Assembly (NCBI RefSeq): GCF_030532915.1
Contig: NZ_JAUNKD010000007.1
Coordinates: forward strand, 37,219 to 100,602
Length of the DNA: 63,384 nucleotides
Direction of reading: 5' to 3'
Source of the DNA: Capnocytophaga sp.
Lineage (GTDB): Bacteria; Bacteroidota; Bacteroidia; Flavobacteriales; Flavobacteriaceae
Positions 61,447-63,384 of the stretch are shown one piece after another. A program made the translations under genes and the position numbers. Each line of letters starts with the position of its first letter. The first letter of the stretch is position 1. The notes below the pieces were generated by a model, which saw only the letters and a program-made list of their open reading frames with translations, ran no database searches and was not told where the DNA came from.

Positions 61447-62856
61447 ATGGGACGAAAAAACAAAAACATAACATTTGAGCATATTGAAGTCATCGATGCC
61501 GGTGCCAAAGGTAAAAGCATTGCCAAAGCCCCCGACGGACGCGTTATTTTCCTGACCGATGCCGTGCCGGGCGATATAGTAGATGTGCAAACCACCAAGA
61601 AGCGAACCGCTTATTATGAGGGTTTTGTAACGAAAATACACCGTAAATCACAGAAACGCACAACGCCCGTTTGCGAGCATTTCGGCTATTGTGGCGGCTG
61701 TAAGTGGCAGAATATGAGCTACGAAAATCAGCTTTTTTATAAACAGCAAGAAGTTGAAAATAATTTAAAACGACTTGGGAAAATTCAACTCCCTGAGATG
61801 CAACCGATTTTAGGCTCACAGCAGACTTATTTTTATCGCAATAAGATGGAATTTTCCTTCTCCGACACCCGTTGGCTTACGCCCGAAGAAATCCAACAAG
61901 CCGAAAGCATCGACAATCGCAACGGACTGGGATTTCACATTTCCGGAGCTTGGGATAAAATTCTGGATATCAAGCAATGTCATCTGCAAGCCGACCCTTC
62001 CAATGCCATACGCTTGGCGGTAAAAAATTTCGCCTTACAGCACGAAATGCCTTTTTACAGCCCCCGAAATCAGTCCGGTTTCCTGCGTTCAATGATGATA
62101 CGTACAGCTTCCACCGGTGAAATTATGGTGGTCATTCAATTTTTTGAAGAAAACAAACCAAAACGAGAGTTATTGCTTGATTTTCTTGCCGATACCTTCC
62201 CGCAAATCACTTCCATTCAATATATTATAAACGGAAAGGCAAACGATTCGATTTACGACCAAGAGATTTTTTGTTACAAAGGCAACGATTGTATTTTTGA
62301 AGAAATGGAAGGTTTGCGGTTTAAAATCAATGCCAAATCGTTTTACCAGACCAACTCGGCTCAGGCGTATGAACTCTATAAGGTGGCACGCGATTTTGCA
62401 GGGCTTACGGGCAAAGAGCTGGTGTACGACCTCTATACGGGAACGGGAACCATTGCCCAGTTCGTAGCCAAAAAAGCACGTAAAGTGGTTGGTGTAGAGG
62501 CTGTTCCGGAAGCCATTGCCGATGCCAAGACCAACGCTCAAATCAACGGAATTGAAAACGTGGTGTTCTATGCCGGTGATATGAAAAACGTTTTCAATGA
62601 GGCGTTTATCGCACAAAACGGAACGCCTGACGTTATCATTACCGACCCGCCCCGCGACGGAATGCACAAAGACGTGGTGCAACAAATCCTCAGCATTGCA
62701 CCCGAAAAAGTGGTGTACGTCAGTTGCAATTCCGCCACGCAAGCCCGCGATTTGGCACTGATGGACGCGATGTACAAAGTAACCAAAGTACAGGCTGTGG
62801 ATATGTTTCCGCAAACCCATCACGTTGAAAACGTGGTGCTTTTAGAAAAAAGATAG
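61447..62856 (+). CDS. rlmD: 23S rRNA (uracil(1939)-C(5))-methyltransferase
   Basis: Methylates C5 of U1939 in 23S rRNA using SAM. The ATG at 61447 gives about 469 residues (MGRKNKNITFEHIEVID); a TTG-initiated extension upstream is rejected because the promoter box lies inside it. A TRAM domain (about 8-65) is followed by the iron-sulfur cysteines in CEHFGYCGGCKWQ near 75-87 and IKQCHLQ near 180. The Rossmann core has VYDLYTGTGTIAQFVA near 325-340, TDPPRDGM near 400, and the catalytic cysteine in VYVSCNSATQARDL near 425. RlmD versus the close RlmCD form is not fully resolved. Mosaic repeats flank both ends. Confidence 0.93.
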   Translation: MGRKNKNITFEHIEVIDAGAKGKSIAKAPDGRVIFLTDAVPGDIVDVQTTKKRTAYYEGFVTKIHRKSQKRTTPVCEHFGYCGGCKWQNMSYENQLFYKQQEVENNLKRLGKIQLPEMQPILGSQQTYFYRNKMEFSFSDTRWLTPEEIQQAESIDNRNGLGFHISGAWDKILDIKQCHLQADPSNAIRLAVKNFALQHEMPFYSPRNQSGFLRSMMIRTASTGEIMVVIQFFEENKPKRELLLDFLADTFPQITSIQYIINGKANDSIYDQEIFCYKGNDCIFEEMEGLRFKINAKSFYQTNSAQAYELYKVARDFAGLTGKELVYDLYTGTGTIAQFVAKKARKVVGVEAVPEAIADAKTNAQINGIENVVFYAGDMKNVFNEAFIAQNGTPDVIITDPPRDGMHKDVVQQILSIAPEKVVYVSCNSATQARDLALMDAMYKVTKVQAVDMFPQTHHVENVVLLEKR

Positions 62857-62889
62857 TTTTTTGATTTTTTAATATACGGGTGGCGTTCC

Positions 62890-62964
62890 TGTTGTAGGGG
62901 CGTATGCAATACGCCCGTACGAGTGGTATCCCTGTTGTAGGGGCGTATTGCATACGCCCGTACC
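62890..62964. repeat. GTAT-type palindrome pair, first unit
   Basis: Palindromes GGGCGTATGCAATACGCCC (62898-62916) and GGGCGTATTGCATACGCCC (62941-62959) lie in opposite orientation (centre GCA, then TGC), joined by a 24-base spacer beginning GTACGAGTGG. After the second comes GTACCCGATT. The same pair, slightly changed, recurs at 63074-63135, 176 bases further on. Confidence 0.85.
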
Positions 62965-63011
62965 CGATTATATTTTCATTATGTAGGCGAAAAATTTTTC
63001 ACCCGCACGCC

Positions 63012-63047
63012 AACCTTTGTCAAAGTTTCAAAACTTTGACAAAGGTT
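63012..63047. repeat. CTTTG-type palindrome, copy in right-end array
   Basis: Perfect 17-base arms AACCTTTGTCAAAGTTT (63012-63028) and AAACTTTGACAAAGGTT (63031-63047), two-base centre CA, then TTT. Identical, including the upstream GCACGCC and downstream TTT, to 63342-63377. It could act as a terminator in both directions. Confidence 0.9.
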
Positions 63048-63073
63048 TTTCAGTACGTTTTTGGATAAATAAT

Positions 63074-63145
63074 GGACGTATGCAATACGTCCGTACGAGT
63101 AGTGTCCCGTTTGTACGGGCGTATTGCATACGCCCGCACCCGATT
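63074..63145. repeat. GTAT-type palindrome pair, second unit
   Basis: GGACGTATGCAATACGTCC (63074-63092) and GGGCGTATTGCATACGCCC (63117-63135), again in opposite orientation, followed by GCACCCGATTGC. The first palindrome has A and T replacing G and C at the same stem pair as in 62898-62916, so pairing is kept. Confidence 0.85.
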
Positions 63146-63171
63146 GCATTTTCATTCCGTACGTACGTTTC

Positions 63172-63252
63172 AAAATTTCCTGACGTCTCCACGAAAATTT
63201 CTTGACGTCAGGAAATTTTTTTCTTGACGTCAAGAAATTTATTTTCTGACGT
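63172..63252. repeat. GACGTC-type palindrome cluster
   Basis: AAAATTTCCTGACGTC (63172-63187), then AAAATTTCTTGACGTC joined to AGGAAATTTT (63194-63219, a near-palindrome), then the perfect 18-base palindrome TTTCTTGACGTCAAGAAA (63220-63237), then TTTTCTGACGT near 63242-63252. The same word, ACGTCAGGAAATTTT, occurs twice between bshA and rlmD. Confidence 0.8.
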
Positions 63253-63341
63253 GCGTTTTTATCAGTATTGACGTTCAGATAGTTACAAAGGTAGTTTTGT
63301 ATGTGTTGTTGCGTGCTTTTTCCGCCGTATAAATGCACGCC

Positions 63342-63377
63342 AACCTTTGTCAAAGTTTCAAAACTTTGACAAAGGTT
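63342..63377. repeat. CTTTG-type palindrome at right edge
   Basis: Identical arms and loop to the copy at 63012-63047, preceded by GCACGCC and followed by TTTTAGT to the window end. The left edge of the window begins within another copy of the same palindrome. Confidence 0.9.
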
Positions 63378-63384
63378 TTTTAGT

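Noticed and set aside
62170-62823. 217-codon minus-strand frame opposite rlmD.
   Set aside because: Antisense shadow of a well-conserved gene.
62890-63250. CRISPR array.
   Set aside because: The repeats are palindromes of three kinds with irregular spacing and shared spacers, and no cas genes are present.
62979-63353. 124-codon minus-strand frame over the right-end repeats.
   Set aside because: Coded by palindromic repeats; encodes repeated low-information peptides.
1-63384. tRNA, rRNA or tmRNA genes and insertion sequences.
   Set aside because: No cloverleaf-like sequence with terminal CCA, no rRNA-like stretch and no transposase-like protein was recognised in the intergenic regions or genes; small structured RNAs cannot be excluded by eye.

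Overview
The window comes from an AT-rich bacterium of the Bacteroidetes, family Flavobacteriaceae. The evidence is a type IX secretion (T9SS) cargo protease with its PorP/SprF-like partner, bacillithiol synthase BshA, GLPGLI and SusC/TonB-like outer-membrane proteins, bamD-rpoZ-coaBC gene order, a fused E1 alpha/beta 2-oxoacid dehydrogenase, and promoters of the Bacteroidetes type (TTG, about 19-21 bases, TAnnTTTG). A host-associated, CO2-loving genus such as Capnocytophaga fits the periplasmic asparaginase, C4-dicarboxylate exchanger and PEP carboxylase, but the genus is an inference.

Layout. 1-4.3 kb: a palindromic repeat fragment, asparaginase, a Dcu C4-dicarboxylate transporter, an interspersed repeat and proline dehydrogenase, all suited to amino-acid fermentation and fumarate respiration. 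4.5-9.1 kb: aroB, a secreted reprolysin-like metallopeptidase with a type B T9SS domain, and a PorP/SprF protein. 9.1-14.5 kb: sbcCD and a UbiA-like membrane protein. 14.6-20.6 kb: mnmA, then leftward bamD-rpoZ-coaBC-lptG and fabG with a SUI1-family factor. 20.7-29.3 kb: an M28 lipoprotein peptidase, a small membrane protein, lrgAB, a coiled-coil membrane protein, a cyclic-nucleotide/CBS/DUF294 protein with a dicarboxylate symporter, a degenerate-looking methyltransferase relative and a LolD/MacB-type ATPase. 29.4-35.7 kb: AT-rich DNA with decayed repeats, a TrmH/SpoU methyltransferase, a GLPGLI/outer-membrane protein pair and fbaA. 36-42.6 kb: an acyltransferase-like membrane protein, a CtpA protease, DsbD, PPK2 and PAP2.

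42.6-47.6 kb: two near-identical Uma2 nuclease genes, a tiny very acidic protein and a divergent HerA-like ATPase, then a lipoprotein, a DUF2520 protein and a KdsC-like phosphatase. 48.1-53.1 kb: an XRE regulator divergent from an M14 carboxypeptidase, an Lrp regulator and PEP carboxylase. 53.2-61.0 kb: leftward E1 dehydrogenase, mltG, DUF4301, a NadR-like kinase, PnuC, a thiamine-binding DUF77 protein and bshA. 61.4-62.9 kb: rlmD. Both sides of bshA-rlmD and the left edge of the window carry a mosaic of three palindrome families.

Most of the window is core metabolism and envelope biogenesis. The least ordinary parts are the mosaic palindromes with paired base changes (61.2-63.4 kb), the Uma2 pair with a sharply bounded divergent patch next to a HerA-like ATPase, and the vitamin-uptake operon of uncertain specificity (58.4-59.9 kb). 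No rRNA, tRNA, CRISPR array, insertion sequence or prophage was recognised.
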